Below, one piece after another: positions 35,518 through 47,033 of a DNA stretch of 64,000 nucleotides (position 1 is its first letter; every line of letters starts with the position of its first letter). The DNA is from Naematelia aurantialba (Eukaryota > Basidiomycota > Tremellomycetes > Tremellales > Naemateliaceae): the NCBI GenBank assembly GCA_021527695.1, contig JAKFAO010000001.1, positions 682,001 through 746,000 of the forward strand, read 5' to 3'. The position numbers and the translations under genes are program-made. The notes below the pieces were generated by a model, which saw only the letters and a list, made by a program, of their open reading frames with translations, was not told where the DNA came from and searched no databases.

Positions 35518-35950
35518 ATGTCTGACAACCAGTCCGCCCAGGGTCTTGACCAAACCCAGAGTGTCCCCCCTCTCGAGCCCGCTCCGGCGCTTCCCCACGG
35601 CAGTAAGTAGCATGCCTCTCAACAATGACAGCTCCCACCCCACTCCGTTTCCCCTACCTTCTTTCACACATGCGCCGGCTTCCAGTTTGGCGTCGTCAGT
35701 GTTGACGCCGTTCTTTAGTTCCCGCCATCATCAGGCTCGAGAACGGCTTCCCCGAGCTCAACCCGAAACTCATCGAAGCGATCGAAGAGAAGCCCGAGCC
35801 CGAGCGAAGGCAGCTCCTGGAGGAAGGTCAGCTTGTGTGGTCTGCCGCGGCGGAACCAGAGCTGACGAGACTCGTGTTCTAGCTGAGAGGCAGCTCAAGA
35901 TTGCTCGAGAGGAATTCTCCAAGGAAAAGTTCCACGGCGACGAAGCCTAG
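35518..35950 (+). CDS. Small conserved-looking acidic protein, 86 aa
   Basis: Three exons (35518-35602, 35719-35826, 35883-35950) keep phase and encode about 86 aa. I do not recognise a family. The first 28 residues are Gln/Pro-rich (MSDNQSAQGLDQTQSV). The rest is a compact, probably helical core: IPAIIRLENGFPELNPKLIE, then EEKPEPERRQLLEEAERQLK and a short C-terminus. There is no signal peptide or membrane segment. A strong TATA box and a short pyrimidine-rich leader suggest high or inducible expression. It converges on COX6 across 467 bp with no visible content. Confidence 0.7.
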
Positions 35951-36417
35951 ACTGGAGCGATTCACCCCGAGTTTGCTCGTCAGCAGCGCTCGATTCGTCA
36001 AGGACTCAAAGCGGGAAGCGAAGCGAGGGGAGGAGACGATGATCCGTCTGGCCAGCGGAGAGTCTCGGTCGGCCGACGGCGAGTTGATAGTGGTTCGGAA
36101 TGTCATGTAACCTTGCGCGCGCACTTTTGACGTTGGCTGCACGATTGAGCACACTTCTGACATTTGCTGTACGGTCGACAAAAAGAGTGACGTGGACCGT
36201 TGAGCAACGTGGGTCCAGGTGTCGCGAGTGCAAGGCAGTGACGGAGGCTACACTGTCCGCTGCAAGCCTTGGTCAGTCGGAGCCGTGCAGTTCGAGTCAG
36301 CAGTTCAGTTAGACCGCCTCGAGCGTCGATAGGACGGCACGCAGATACAGTCAGCGCTCATCTCAGACAACCCCTAGGAGCGTCGTGTTCAGTGTTTGAC
36401 ATGCTTTCCATTTCTTT

Positions 36418-37244
36418 CTAAAGCTTCAATCCGTATAGCTCCTCCTTGCTGCTGACCCCTGTGCGGCGTCAGCGCTGTTCATATCGCCGTCTTTCCTTGG
36501 ATTATGTGGGCGCTGTAGAAGCAGGAAAACAGATGTGCAGCGTGTATTGTCATTGGAGCCAAGTTGTGCGGGGAGGATGTTGTGGTTGTGAAGTTGAAGG
36601 GTGGCAGCAACTCACCAAGCTCGGAGAGGATGGGCTTGAGTTCCTCGAGGTACGACTTGTACTGTCCCTTGTTCTCGACCTTGACGCTGATGCCCTCGAG
36701 GATGCGGACGGCGGTGGCGTAGTCGTTGACGCGCCTGGCACATTTGAGAGCGGCCTCAATGACGCCTACGGCAGGAACGAGGTCGTATGCGAAGCAGTTG
36801 TTGAGCCCACGCTGCAGCTCAAACAGGTCTGTGCATGACGCAAAGAACTGCTCGTAACGGCCGTTGAAGGACTCATACGACTCGGTCTCGTGGGCGTGCG
36901 CGCCCGGTCCAGAGTTTAGTCGCACGGCTAGGCGAGAGAGTCAGCATCCATGTCGTCCCGCCGTGTCGTCGTCCCGCCTGAACTGTGCTTGGCGCCGCGC
37001 TGCGTGATGGGTGCGGGTGGTGTGAGTGGGATGGGGGGATGGCATGGGTGTTCGTATATGCGCTGTGGGCTTGGCGAAAGGATACAGTCGCGACCCATAG
37101 GGAGAGATGCAGATGGACATAGGGGGTGAGAGGCCTAGACTACACCGAGATGCGTGCCGGACCAATCAACTCACAGGTAAAGGCGGGACGGGGACGGAGG
37201 GCGATGGGTGCTCGACGCACGACGCGGGACATGGATGGGAGCAT
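36418..37244 (-). CDS. COX6: Cytochrome c oxidase subunit Va/6
   Basis: Exons 37244-37175, 36927-36616 and 36458-36418 encode about 140 aa. The basic N-terminus (MLPSMSRVVRRAPIALRPRP) is a mitochondrial presequence. The mature part has the subunit Va signature: YESFNGRYEQFFASCTDLFE, LQRGLNNCFAYDLVP, KCARRVNDYATAVRILEGIS and the end SKEELYGLKL. It is a nuclear-encoded subunit on the matrix face of complex IV. The last exon, 41 nt, carries the conserved tail. The 505 bp upstream, before HSP10, contain no gene. Confidence 0.93.
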
Positions 37245-37749
37245 GGTGGCACGGTTGAGTAGGGCACCGGGGGGGTTGTTGCGGGACTCGACACACAGAG
37301 AGGATGGAGAGTGATATAGATAGAGGTCGACGAGGTTGATAGCTGGGCTCCGAACGACGCAGACAGGAAGCACGGGAGAAATCGCGAAAATCCCGAAAAT
37401 GGACGGGAGCAAATCAGATCTCTGGCTTTGCGGTAGCTCAAAGCATGCATAGAGAGAGAGTCGTGGCTCTTGCGGCATTCGTGCATAGTCGCTAGCTGGC
37501 TGCGGTGCTCAGTGTCCTCGAGGTCAGACCAAAGCAAGCGACAGCTATCGGCCACAGATGCTCAGGGAATGGGCGATGTGGTGTCGCTATTACCAAGCGA
37601 ATCCTCCAGCGCCACAGGGAGAGGTGAATGACCAATGCATATGCGTGACCTAGCTTCTGAACCCGTAGATGCCCTCAACCGAGCAACTACCCTTCCTCGC
37701 GTTCCCGAAGCTCCTCCAGCTGCGATGCTTACGATGACGTACTCGTTGA

Positions 37750-38596
37750 CTATTCGTTGATCTTGGCCAGGATCTCGGCATCCTTGAACAGGTGGTACTC
37801 CTAACAACATTGGTCAACATCCCATTCGGTTGACTCGCAGGATCAAGAATCGAATGCATTGGGCGAGAAGTGAGAAACGGAAGAAACAGAAGAAATCAGA
37901 AGGAAGAAGAAGAAAGCAGAGAAGCAGACTCACCTCCTCGCCGACTTTGATGGGGTTACCGCCCCAGCCTGGCAGCAGCACACGGTCTCCAACCTTCACC
38001 GACACGGGAGTCACAACGCCATCCTTGTTGGCTGCGCCGGGACCAACTGCAATGACAGTCGCTTCGGGGAGGGGCGAGGTTGTGGCTGACGATGGGAGGA
38101 AGATGCCTGATGCAGTTTTCTGCGTAGCGTCAGTACCGATTGATCAGGGACGATGAACTGCTGGGATGGAACAGATAGGAAGTATGAGATCAAGATCTCG
38201 TCCTCAGGAACCATGAGGGGCACGAAGCACGATTGTAGAGAGACCATGCTTAGATCCAGCAGAAGCAAGACGGTCGTCCGGTGGAGATGCGAAAGGAAAG
38301 ATCCCCAATCCTAGTGCCGACCAGCAGAACTGCATCACTCACGGTTTCCGGCTTGAACCGTTGCACGAGCACACGGTCGAACAGAGGTTGCAGGGATCGG
38401 ATGTTCTTGAACGTTGCGGCCTGGAAGACGTATCAGCTCTGCCTCCACAGTCCCCATCCATCCATTCATCGTGCATCCTGACGACATCCGCTCATCGCTC
38501 CAGCGGCTCGGACTTCATAGATCTGTATCGCGATAGTTGGGAACCCCACTTCTATGTCGACCCTTCTGTAGTTCGAGAAGCAATACAACGCACCAT
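37750..38596 (-). CDS. HSP10: Mitochondrial 10-kDa co-chaperonin
   Basis: Four coding exons (38596-38594, 38420-38343, 38119-37934, 37800-37750) encode about 105 aa. The first coding exon is only the ATG, immediately followed by the donor GTGCGT; splicing yields MAATFKNIRSLQPLFDRVLV. The family hallmarks follow: RFKPETKTASGIFLP, EATVIAVGPGAANKDG, GDRVLLPGWGGNPIKVGEEE, and the end ILAKINE. Hsp10 caps the Hsp60 chamber in the mitochondrial matrix. It is transcribed divergently from HSP60 across 274 bp. Confidence 0.93.
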
Positions 38597-38870
38597 TTTG
38601 ACTGATCTCTTGTTTAATCTCTGTTCGCCGAGTGTAGTGAGGATTCAGACAATGTTGATGACTGGTGCAGAGTGAACACAAATTCTAGGCGATTCCCTCT
38701 GGCAAAATCTACTTTCCCACGGTGCCCACCTGTTTTTTCTTTGCGATCACTGCAGCAGCGGTTAAATTTCTCGACCATTCCACCACGATCACTGTCTCTC
38801 TCTTTGCAGGTTACTTGTGCAACCCATCGCCTCGCCAACGCATCACTTACCGACTCGGAATACCCCAAAC
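38597..38870. promoter_or_regulatory. Bidirectional HSP10/HSP60 promoter
   Basis: The 274 bp between the two ATGs must drive both chaperonin genes. A heat-shock-element-like triplet, TTCtcGAccaTTC at 38768-38780, fits three alternating nGAAn units with one mismatch. Pyrimidine-rich stretches flank it on the HSP60 side. Confidence 0.65.
38768..38780. promoter_or_regulatory. Heat shock element-like site
   Basis: TTC-N2-GAc-N2-TTC spacing matches a three-unit HSE with one mismatched base in the middle unit. It lies 90 bp from the HSP60 ATG and 172 bp from the HSP10 ATG. Confidence 0.5.
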
Positions 38871-40919
38871 ATGAACATTCTTCGGTCGCGTGCTGCGCTG
38901 CCCCGCCCGGCTCGTCTCCTCCAGCCGACCTCGCTCAGCAAGGTCGTCAGGCGAGGATACGCATCCAAGGAAGTCCACTTTGGAAATGACGCGAGGCAAG
39001 GAATGCTAAAAGGTGTCGAGATCTTGGCCAAAGCTGTCTCGGCCACCCTGGGTCCTAAAGGCAGGACCGTGATCATCGGTGAGTAGATCACGGCGCCAGC
39101 AGTGCTCTCTTTTTCAGGTCAGATCGGCCGCCTTGCTGACACACTCTCAAAGGCCAAAGCTTTGGTGGACCCAAGATCACCAAGGATGGCGTTACCGTCG
39201 CCAAATCGATCACTCTCAAAGACCCAGTGGAGAATCTCGGTGCCAGGTGAGCTCAGAGCCACAGGCTTGCAAGGCCATGAGCTGACAATATCAGACTCGT
39301 GCAGGACGTTGCGTCCAAGACCAACGACACTGCCGGCGACGGAACGACGACCGCCACGGTGCTTGCGCGGGCGATCTATGCAGAGGGCGTGAAGAACGTG
39401 GCTGCTGGGTGCAACCCTATGGACTTGCGTCGGGGTGCTCAAAAAGCCGTGGACAGGGTGCTCGAGATCCTCGAGGCCAACAAGCGAGACATCACTACCA
39501 GCGATGAGATTGCACAGGTCAGTCCGGGTTTGATCTCTTCCCGCAGAGTGAGATCGAAATAAGGCTGACGAGACGGCGCTAGGTCGCGACCATTTCTGCC
39601 AACGGCGACACGCACGTTGGCGGGATCATTGCGCAGGCTATGGAGAAGGTTGGCCGAGAGGGCGTCATCACGGTCAAAGAGGGCCGAACGATCGAGGACG
39701 AGATTGAGATTACCGAGGGAATGCGCTTCGACCGCGGTTTCCTCTCACCCTACATGATCACCGACGCCAAGAACCAGCGCGTCGAGTTTGAGAAGCCGTT
39801 CATCCTCTTGTCTGAGAAGAAGATCTCGGCATTGCAAGATATCCTGCCCTCGCTCGAAGTCGCTGCCCAGACCCGGCGCCCGCTGCTGATCATTGCCGAG
39901 GACGTCGACGGCGAGGCACTCGCCGCTGTCATCCTCAACAAGCTCCGTGGGCAGATCAGCGTCGCCGCCGTCAAGGCTCCAGGGTTCGGTGATAACCGCA
40001 AGTCCATCCTGGGGGACATTGCGATCCTGACGGGCGGAACGGTGTTCACCGACGAGCTCGACGTCAAGCTTGAGCGCGCCACGCCCGACCTCTTTGGGTC
40101 CACTGGCTCCGTGACCATCACCAAGGAGGACACGATCATCCTCAATGGCGAGGGCGACAAGGAGGCGATCCACGCGCGGTGCGAGCAGATCAGGGGCGTC
40201 ATCAACGACCCGACTACGAGCGACTACGACCGCACCAAGCTCCAGGAGCGCCTGGCCAAGCTGAGCGGCGGGGTGGCCGTCATCAAGGTCGGCGGGTCGA
40301 GCGAGGTCGAGGTCGGCGAGAAGAAGGACAGGTACGACGATGCGCTCAATGCGACTCGTGCGGCTGTGGAGGAGGGCATCGTCCCCGGCGGAGGCACTGC
40401 TCTCTTGGTGAGTCGTTGGCTCCCCTCACCGTCTCTATCGCTTGGAGCGTCTTTCCGCTGGAAACGTATTGCAGAGACTCGAGACTCGATTTGGACGCTA
40501 CTGACGCATAGCAGAAAGCCTCGGCGCAGCTGAAAGACGGGCTGGGCCTGACCAACTTTGACCAGAAGCTCGGCGTGTCGATGATTGAGAAGGCCATCAT
40601 CCGGCCCACGCGCATCATCGTCGAGAACGCCGGCGAAGAGGGATCGGTCATCACGGGCCGCCTGCTGCAGGACTACAACGGGCCTGAACAGTTCAACTGG
40701 GGCTACGACGCCGCGTCGAGCCAGTACGTCGACATGATCTCGGCGGGTATCCTCGACCCACTGAAAGTCGTTCGTACGGCGCTGGTGGACGCCTCGGGCG
40801 TCGCTAGTCTCTTGACGACGAGCGAGTGCTGCGTCGTCGACGCGGAGGAGAAGACGCCCGCAGGCGGAATGGGCGGGATGGGTATGCCCGGGATGGGCGG
40901 GATGGGTGGGATGATGTGA
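38871..40919 (+). CDS. HSP60: Mitochondrial chaperonin Hsp60
   Basis: Five exons (38871-39078, 39153-39246, 39295-39517, 39583-40407, 40515-40919) encode about 584 aa. An Arg-rich presequence ([18 protein letters not shown]) leads to [23 protein letters not shown]-site and chaperonin landmarks are intact: [41 protein letters not shown], the apical domain, and [12 protein letters not shown]. The C-terminus is the usual GGM repeat ([18 protein letters not shown]). It folds imported proteins in the matrix with Hsp10, its divergent neighbour. Confidence 0.97.
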
Positions 40920-41851
40920 TCCCGTAACGAGACAGACAGGAAGGACGGGACGAACAGCCCGAGATGGTAGCATGGCATGGAAGACGGAACGAGGAGATGG
41001 AGACGGAGAGGGTCAGGGGGAGGTGGAGGGGGAGAGAGCGGTATCAGAAGTACGGCGTTTTCGCCTTCCCACTTGGTCACAGCTCGCAGTGCACCTGCGC
41101 GACGACAGCATGACACGCAGTGGACATGATGGAGCCATGTATTCGCATCTCATAATTATGCAACTCCCTACTCCGACAGTTCACCGACAGTTTCTGTTGC
41201 AAATCATTTTACAGTGCTACTACTCGTGTCTGAGGTCGAGATTTCCGCGTCCAGGGTACGATCGCGATCGCATTGCAGATTGACCACCTAAGTGGCTCGG
41301 GCGAGTGGCCAACTCTCCGTCCAGAGGCGATACACGTCTGGCGGATCCCTCGCACAATCAACTTCCCCTCCCCCGCCCCGCCGCGCGATTGACAACTCCC
41401 CAGCCATCTTATGCGCTTGGGCGTGTCCCCGTGAGCGGTCTGTGGATATGGAAGCAGTACGCCCGTGGCCCTGCCAGCCTATGCACAGATTTTGCAGTTT
41501 TTGCCACTTGCCACCAGGCGGCCTTGCCATCAAGACTCATAAACCAACCAGTATAAGGTCGAGCACATGTCAAGTCACAGTCCCCGACTGCAATGTGCAC
41601 GCTTTCCAACGCGCGATCAGGGCGTGATCAAGTGGCGCGCTCATAGTTAAAACACCATGTAATCACATACTGCCCAGTCCTGCTGGGTAGGGTGTTGAGA
41701 TCCTGTTTACAATGATACTACTATCCAAGAGTTATCGTCCGTTGTACATGAGCACTGGCATGGACGCGGCATGGACATGGAGGAAGATAAGGACAAGACG
41801 CCCGAGGACGAAGCGACCAAGCGACAAAGTCCGTCGGGCTGTCGACGATCT
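40920..41851. other. Convergent intergenic gap, HSP60 / GH128
   Basis: No gene seen over 0.9 kb; open frames are short and lack splice partners. Confidence 0.6.
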
Positions 41852-43552
41852 TTACGAATTGTCAATGTACTGCGAGGCATCAGCGTCGCTGAACAGTCGA
41901 AAGGGGGACGTACAAAAGTGCCCAGGGAGGTTATAGATCCATCGGGGTTCATGAGCGCATTGGCCTGATTGACGCCCTGCATGTCTTTCATTGCCCCTGA
42001 ATCGCCGAATCAGCAAAACTCCTCCCCTGCTACAAGAACGCCAAGGGGCACAGGTATCTCTGCTTCCCTGTTTGCCATCGGCCTCGGCAGCGACGCACCG
42101 AAAGGAGAATATCTCAGGACGTAATCTTGCTGGTCGAACCAGGCGGCCATGGTGGTATGGAAGGTCCACGCTGGATTCACATTAGCCAACTGGGAGGATC
42201 AACGACTGCCGGCGGACGTACTTTGATCGTCAGAGCACTGAGGGCCACCATTGTAGTTCTGGCAGGCATATTCCGTGACCCAGATGTCCAGTCCCGTCGT
42301 TTCATGGAAATTCTTCACGTACGCCTGGAACCTGCCAACGTCCGTGTCGTAGTAGTGGATCGCCGCGAAGCTGACTGGTTAACGAACGGTCCAATCGCCC
42401 CACCAAACAGCAAAATCAGACGTAGACGTACTCTGGACTGCAATCGGCCTTGGCGTTGCCGTCTCCCGTACAAGACGTGATAAAGTTCTGTACCCAATCC
42501 AGACCGTCTGGTGCAGAGGTCGGTGCGGCTGAGCCCAACGCGATGCCTTTGGACCGAAGGGGAGCATAGAAATTCATCCAGTACGAAACTGCTTCACCTG
42601 GCGACTTGTTGCATTGGCCGCTATCATTGGGCTCCTAAGCTCAGTCAACAATGTCGCAAAATTGCGACTCTGCTCTGCCACGTACGTTCCAGAACAAGGC
42701 GTTCTTGACCGAACTAGGCCAGGATGATTGTTTCGACACCCAGTCGTTGGTCTGTGACGCACACCAGTATTCCGGCACAAACTCGACGCCCAAACTATCA
42801 GCTGCACCCTGCACGCGTTAGAGGATGTGACGACATTTACGCTCAGGCTTACGACAGATTCAGGCGACCATGTGTAGTAGAAACTGGTCTTGGTGCCAAT
42901 GTAGTTCCCAAAGTAGTCTGGATCTCCTGGCTGCGACCAATTGCCGTTCGGCCAGGCCATACCTAGTTTGGAACCTGAGTTTTTGGTGGAGCTCGCTGCG
43001 CTACTGACGCTACTGGATTTCGAGGATGCTTGAGCCGGGGGCACAGCCGAGGACGACTCCGACGACGAAGCGGATGACGACCAATCTCCAGCATTGTCGC
43101 TGGTAACTGCGTCCACGGCCACCACGGACGACGTGATAGTATCGGCCGTCGACGCAGCTTTGGACGTGGTGGTGGGAGTGGACGCCTCGGTTGCGGTCGA
43201 GCTGGAGGATGTGACGCTGCGGACTCGGCATTGAGCGCCATCTGCATTGCGCCGGATCAAGCTACCGGAATGCTTGCGTTTCTTCTCCTGTGCACCAATG
43301 GCTTTGATGAGATGATCCCGTTGCACTAGACGACGATGATGGTCGCGGCCATGGGACCCGTGCGCGACTGCACCCTGAGCGAGTCAGCAAGAGCATTGCA
43401 TGTATGAGAAGCGCGTGTGTAGCTGCGCTCGCATCTTGACTGTTCTGAGAGGCTAGCACACGTACCCGCACTTCCCCAACAGAAGAAAGGGTCAAGCCGA
43501 CCAACGCCAGCGTTGGAAGGAGGGTGAAGAGCTGCTCCGCGAGTCCTCGCAT
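41852..43552 (-). CDS. Secreted glycoside hydrolase, GH128 (Asl1-like) family
   Basis: Eight exons (43552-43466, 43374-42853, 42808-42686, 42634-42432, 42370-42222, 42170-42099, 41996-41914, 41869-41852) encode about 418 aa. A signal peptide (LPTLALVGLTLSSVG) is followed by a His/Lys-rich and then long Ser/Thr/Ala-rich linker. The catalytic domain starts at KLGMAWPNGNW and holds the YYTWSPE strand, VEFVPEYWCA, ALFWNEPNDSGQ (acid/base Glu of the NEPN type), FAAIHYYDT, and the nucleophile strand LDIWVTEYAC. The end is TTMAAWFDQQDYVLRYS, then NALMNPDGSITSLGTFYID. GH128 enzymes cut beta-1,3-glucan; Asl1 is wall-associated in fission yeast. A role in wall remodelling is inferred. The last exon is 18 nt. 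Confidence 0.85.
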
Positions 43553-44210
43553 CTTGCGCTGTCTGGTGATGCTTCTCCTTGGCAGCTGAGGATCAAGGTA
43601 GCGATGAGCGCCGAGATGGACGGCGGGAGGCGTGAGCAGTGGGATCAGTAGAGAGTGATATGTCAGAAGGGTCGTCAAAAGAGGCACCTTGTTGTTAAGC
43701 TGCTGTGCGAGTCGTTGAATGAGCGTGAGTCGACGAGTCTGCGGAGAGAAGGAGATGAAGGAAGATGGCTCTGGAAGAGGAAAGAGAGAGAGAGAAAGAA
43801 CAGAAAACTCTTGGGATGGGAGTCACATTGCTCGGCGAGTGGGGAGCAAGGGAGCAAGATAGAGAGGAGGGCGTCAAAGCGAAAGGGAGGGGGTGGATGA
43901 GTTTCAGATGGGAGCGTCGTCGACGTCAAAGGGAGATTGAGGGTTAGTGCGACTCGTTCAAGATAACGGGGGTGATCGGCCAGAGCGTCACGCTCTCCCT
44001 CTCCTCGTACCCGTCGTGGAAGGAATAACCCTCAAGCTCTAGCGAGATGATTTGGGGGGATACCATAAAACAATCCATCAACGTGAAACACGAGGATCGA
44101 CTGCTGGACGCTCTGAAACCCAAAGGCACGGGACCGAATAACGTCACGTAACAGGCAAGAGAAGACCGTCCATGATCGTCCAGTTCGAGTGATACTCTAG
44201 AGACAATGTC
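43553..44210. promoter_or_regulatory. Divergent promoter region, GH128 / GPI14
   Basis: The 658 bp between start codons are purine-rich on the plus strand. A minus-strand frame (44216-43944, ending PITPVILNESH) reads smoothly but has no ATG with context or splice partner, so it is not called. Confidence 0.45.
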
Positions 44211-46052
44211 ATGCAAAGACGCGCGGTCCTCCTCTCTTTCGTGCTACAGTTAGGCCTGATCCTCTATGCAGACCAGGTCGACTCGCATCCTGAACGTTAT
44301 GGCGGTCTCAAATACACAGACGTCGACTGGCGGGTCGTCACGGATGGGAGTTGGCTCATCTTTCATCCGTCCGAGGGAAACCGAGCGGTGGGATGGCTGG
44401 TGAGGTACTCTGGTTGGCAGATAGGAGAGTACGTCCTTGCTGTTCTGCTTCGTTACTTTCTTCTGCCTCTCTTCGACTCCCTTGCCTTCCTCGCATTGTC
44501 TCCTTGTCCCCTTCTCGGGTCTTCTCGTTCTCCTTCTCTCCTTCTCTCCTTCTCTCCTTCTCTCCTTCTCTCCTTCTCTCCCTTCTCTCCTTCTCTCCTT
44601 CTCTCCTTCTTTCTTTCATTTTCCTCTAATCCCTCTTTTATCCTTCTCTCACACCGCCATACGTCAAGTCTGACCGCTCAGCCCATACAATCGCTCGACA
44701 TTCCGCTACACTCCTCTTCTCCCACTACTCCTCAGCCCACATCTTCTCCACCCGATCCTCGGCAAGCTCACCCTTGTCCTCATTACCCTCCTAGTACCTG
44801 TATTCCTTCCCCAGACGCTGTCGACGACGCTGCTATGGACTCTGAACCCCTTCGTGCTGAACATCACCACCCGCGGCTCGCCGGAATCTCCCGTCCTCCT
44901 GCTAGTCGCGGCCACGCTATGGGCAGTGAAGCAGAAACGATTCGGCATGGCGGCAATATCGTGGGCGGCTAGTGTGGCATGGAAGATCTATCCCATCATC
45001 TATGCCCCCGTGTTGTGGATCATGCTCTCGCGATTGGGCGGGTGGTTTGGCGGAAAAGTCTGGCGATTCGCCGCCATCGGGTTGGGAACGTTTATTCTCC
45101 TTAATGGTGTTCTCTGGTCCATGTACGTGCTATGATTCACTCCATCTCGCAACGCAGTCTCCATAGATATCTAATGTGATCTGACGACCACAGATGGGGC
45201 TATCCTTTCCTACACCATACCTTCCTGTACCATCTGACACGCCTGGACCACCGACACAACTTTTCGCCCTATTTTTACCCCATCTACCTCGCCCTGGGCC
45301 CCGCTCCAGATCTTCTCCGCTCCAGCTCAAAGCAGTCGACGATCCTGTCGACAGTTCTCGAATTCAATGCTAGCTCGATACCGGCGACAGTTCTCGACGC
45401 CCACCCTTCTTCACGACCGTCGATAGAGAGCATCCTGCGCCATCCACTGGCGTCGTTCGTCCCCCAATTCGGACTGGTCGGGCTTGCGGGCTTTCTTCTC
45501 ACGAACGACGCAGGGCCGGAATTGGCGGTCTTCGTCCAGACTGCTATATTTGTAGCGTTCAACAAGGTCTGTACTTCCCAGGTGAGTGCGGCTCTGGTCT
45601 GCGGCAAGGCTCTGCCTTCGCAAGTGATCTGTCAGTACGCAGGTCACTGTCCACTTACTTCTCCAGAATGAGTTATTCAGTGGCTGTCGCCCTTCTGAGC
45701 CTGTGGTATATCGGATTTTCCTGTACACCACTGACAAGCGCAGTACTACATGTGGTTCCTCCCTCTCCTCCCACCCCTCCTCCCGAAGCTGAACATACCA
45801 CCGAGCAGAGCGGCCATGATGCTCGGGCTGTGGGTACTGGGCCAGGCGGCTTGGCTGGGCGCAGCGTACCTCCTTGAACTGAGGGCTCAGGACGTTTTTG
45901 ATCTGGTCTGGGCGGCGGGGATATTGTTGTTTGCCGTCAGCTGTTGGGTTTTGGGGGAAGTGCTGGAGGGATTTCAGTTGCCTCGTGCACCTGCACCCCG
46001 GGGAACCCTAGTATCTGGAGGCAAGCGGAAGCATGCCACTACTAGAGGCTGA
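44211..46052 (+). CDS. GPI14: GPI mannosyltransferase 1 (PIG-M)
   Basis: Four exons (44211-44428, 44682-45122, 45194-45581, 45744-46052) encode about 451 aa. A first membrane segment (VLLSFVLQLGLILYA) leads to the luminal DxD-type motif LKYTDVDWRVVTDG (D37/D39). After the splice, DPYNRSTFRYTPLLPLLLSP is the PIG-M signature. Multiple membrane segments follow, with RHNFSPYFYPIYL and AIFVAFNKVCTSQ then YYMWFLPLLPPLL, all diagnostic. The enzyme adds the first mannose of the GPI anchor on the luminal side of the ER using dolichol-phosphate mannose; it would serve surface proteins such as the one at 21659-23120. Intron 1 (253 nt) contains a TCTCC repeat. Confidence 0.93.
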
Positions 46053-46139
46053 GTGGTACATGCTAGTCCCTAGTTGATAGAATATCCATGCATTTATGCC
46101 GCTTTACAGTCTCCTAGCCCTGTTCTCCCTGCCGATTCA

Positions 46140-46250
46140 CCAAGTCGATGCAGTTAAGTCTGTGTAGCCAAGTCGGTGCAATCAAGTCGATGCAGCAAGT
46201 TGACACCACCAAGTCCATTCACAAGTTGACACCACCAAGTCGACGCAACA
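46140..46250. repeat. Degenerate AAGTYGATGCA / AAGTTGACACC repeat
   Basis: Six to seven imperfect copies of a 14-18 bp unit in the 220-bp convergent gap between GPI14 and the ADC-lyase gene. Confidence 0.7.
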
Positions 46251-46272
46251 TTGCAAAGGGCGACAGCCAAGG

Positions 46273-47002
46273 TTAGAGCAGCTCTGCCTCCCATACGCCG
46301 CTACACGATCAGCCCTCGTCTGTTTCTCCGTTGGTCTGGCAATCAGGTCTGGACTTGGACCCGACCTGACCCGACTCGAATCGCTACCCAGTCAACTCAC
46401 CGAAGCCCATTGAATCCGATGATCCGGCGCCCCTCGTTGCGCGCCTTGAGTAGGTCTTGGACGCTCAGGTCGCCTTGGCGGATGATTCCCCGTTCAAGGA
46501 GGTCGGCGCGCATGACTCCTGCTAGGAGGGGGCGGTCGGTGGCGTGCAGGCGGGGGGTGACCCACTGGTGTTCTGTGGTCGTTGGAGCCTGTTTACTGGG
46601 ATCTGTCTCTTGACCAGCCATTTGACCTGTCGTTTGACTAGCCGTTTGACCAGTCTTTTGGCCAGTCGGATGCTCGGTGGCCTGGCGAGCCATCTGAACG
46701 GCAATATTCGACGTCGTCCCCTCCAGGACCCACTCGCCAGTATGCACCACCACCTCGACCCCCGTCTGTCCCGTCAACGCCTCGCCCCTCGAAGTGGCGT
46801 TGGTATACACCTTGCGATTGAGGGTCTTGTACAGGCGCGTATCGCGTAGCATCTTGGATTCGCTGGAGATAGGGATGCCGACTGGGTCGAGGACCATCGG
46901 CCGGCGCGGCAGCGACGGCGAGGACAATATCGATGACGTTGGCGGTGACAACGAAGACAACGAAGACAACGGCGCCGCCAACAGCGGTGACGACGCCAAC
47001 AC

Positions 47003-47033
<31 letters not shown>

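Noticed and set aside
39745..40205. Long minus-strand ORFs opposite HSP60
   Set aside because: Shadow frames of a GC-rich, highly biased exon; the plus strand encodes an intact chaperonin.
43944..44216. Minus-strand ORF ending PITPVILNESH
   Set aside because: Reads smoothly but begins without ATG, overlaps the start of GPI14 in antisense and has no splice partner; kept only as a note in the promoter entry.
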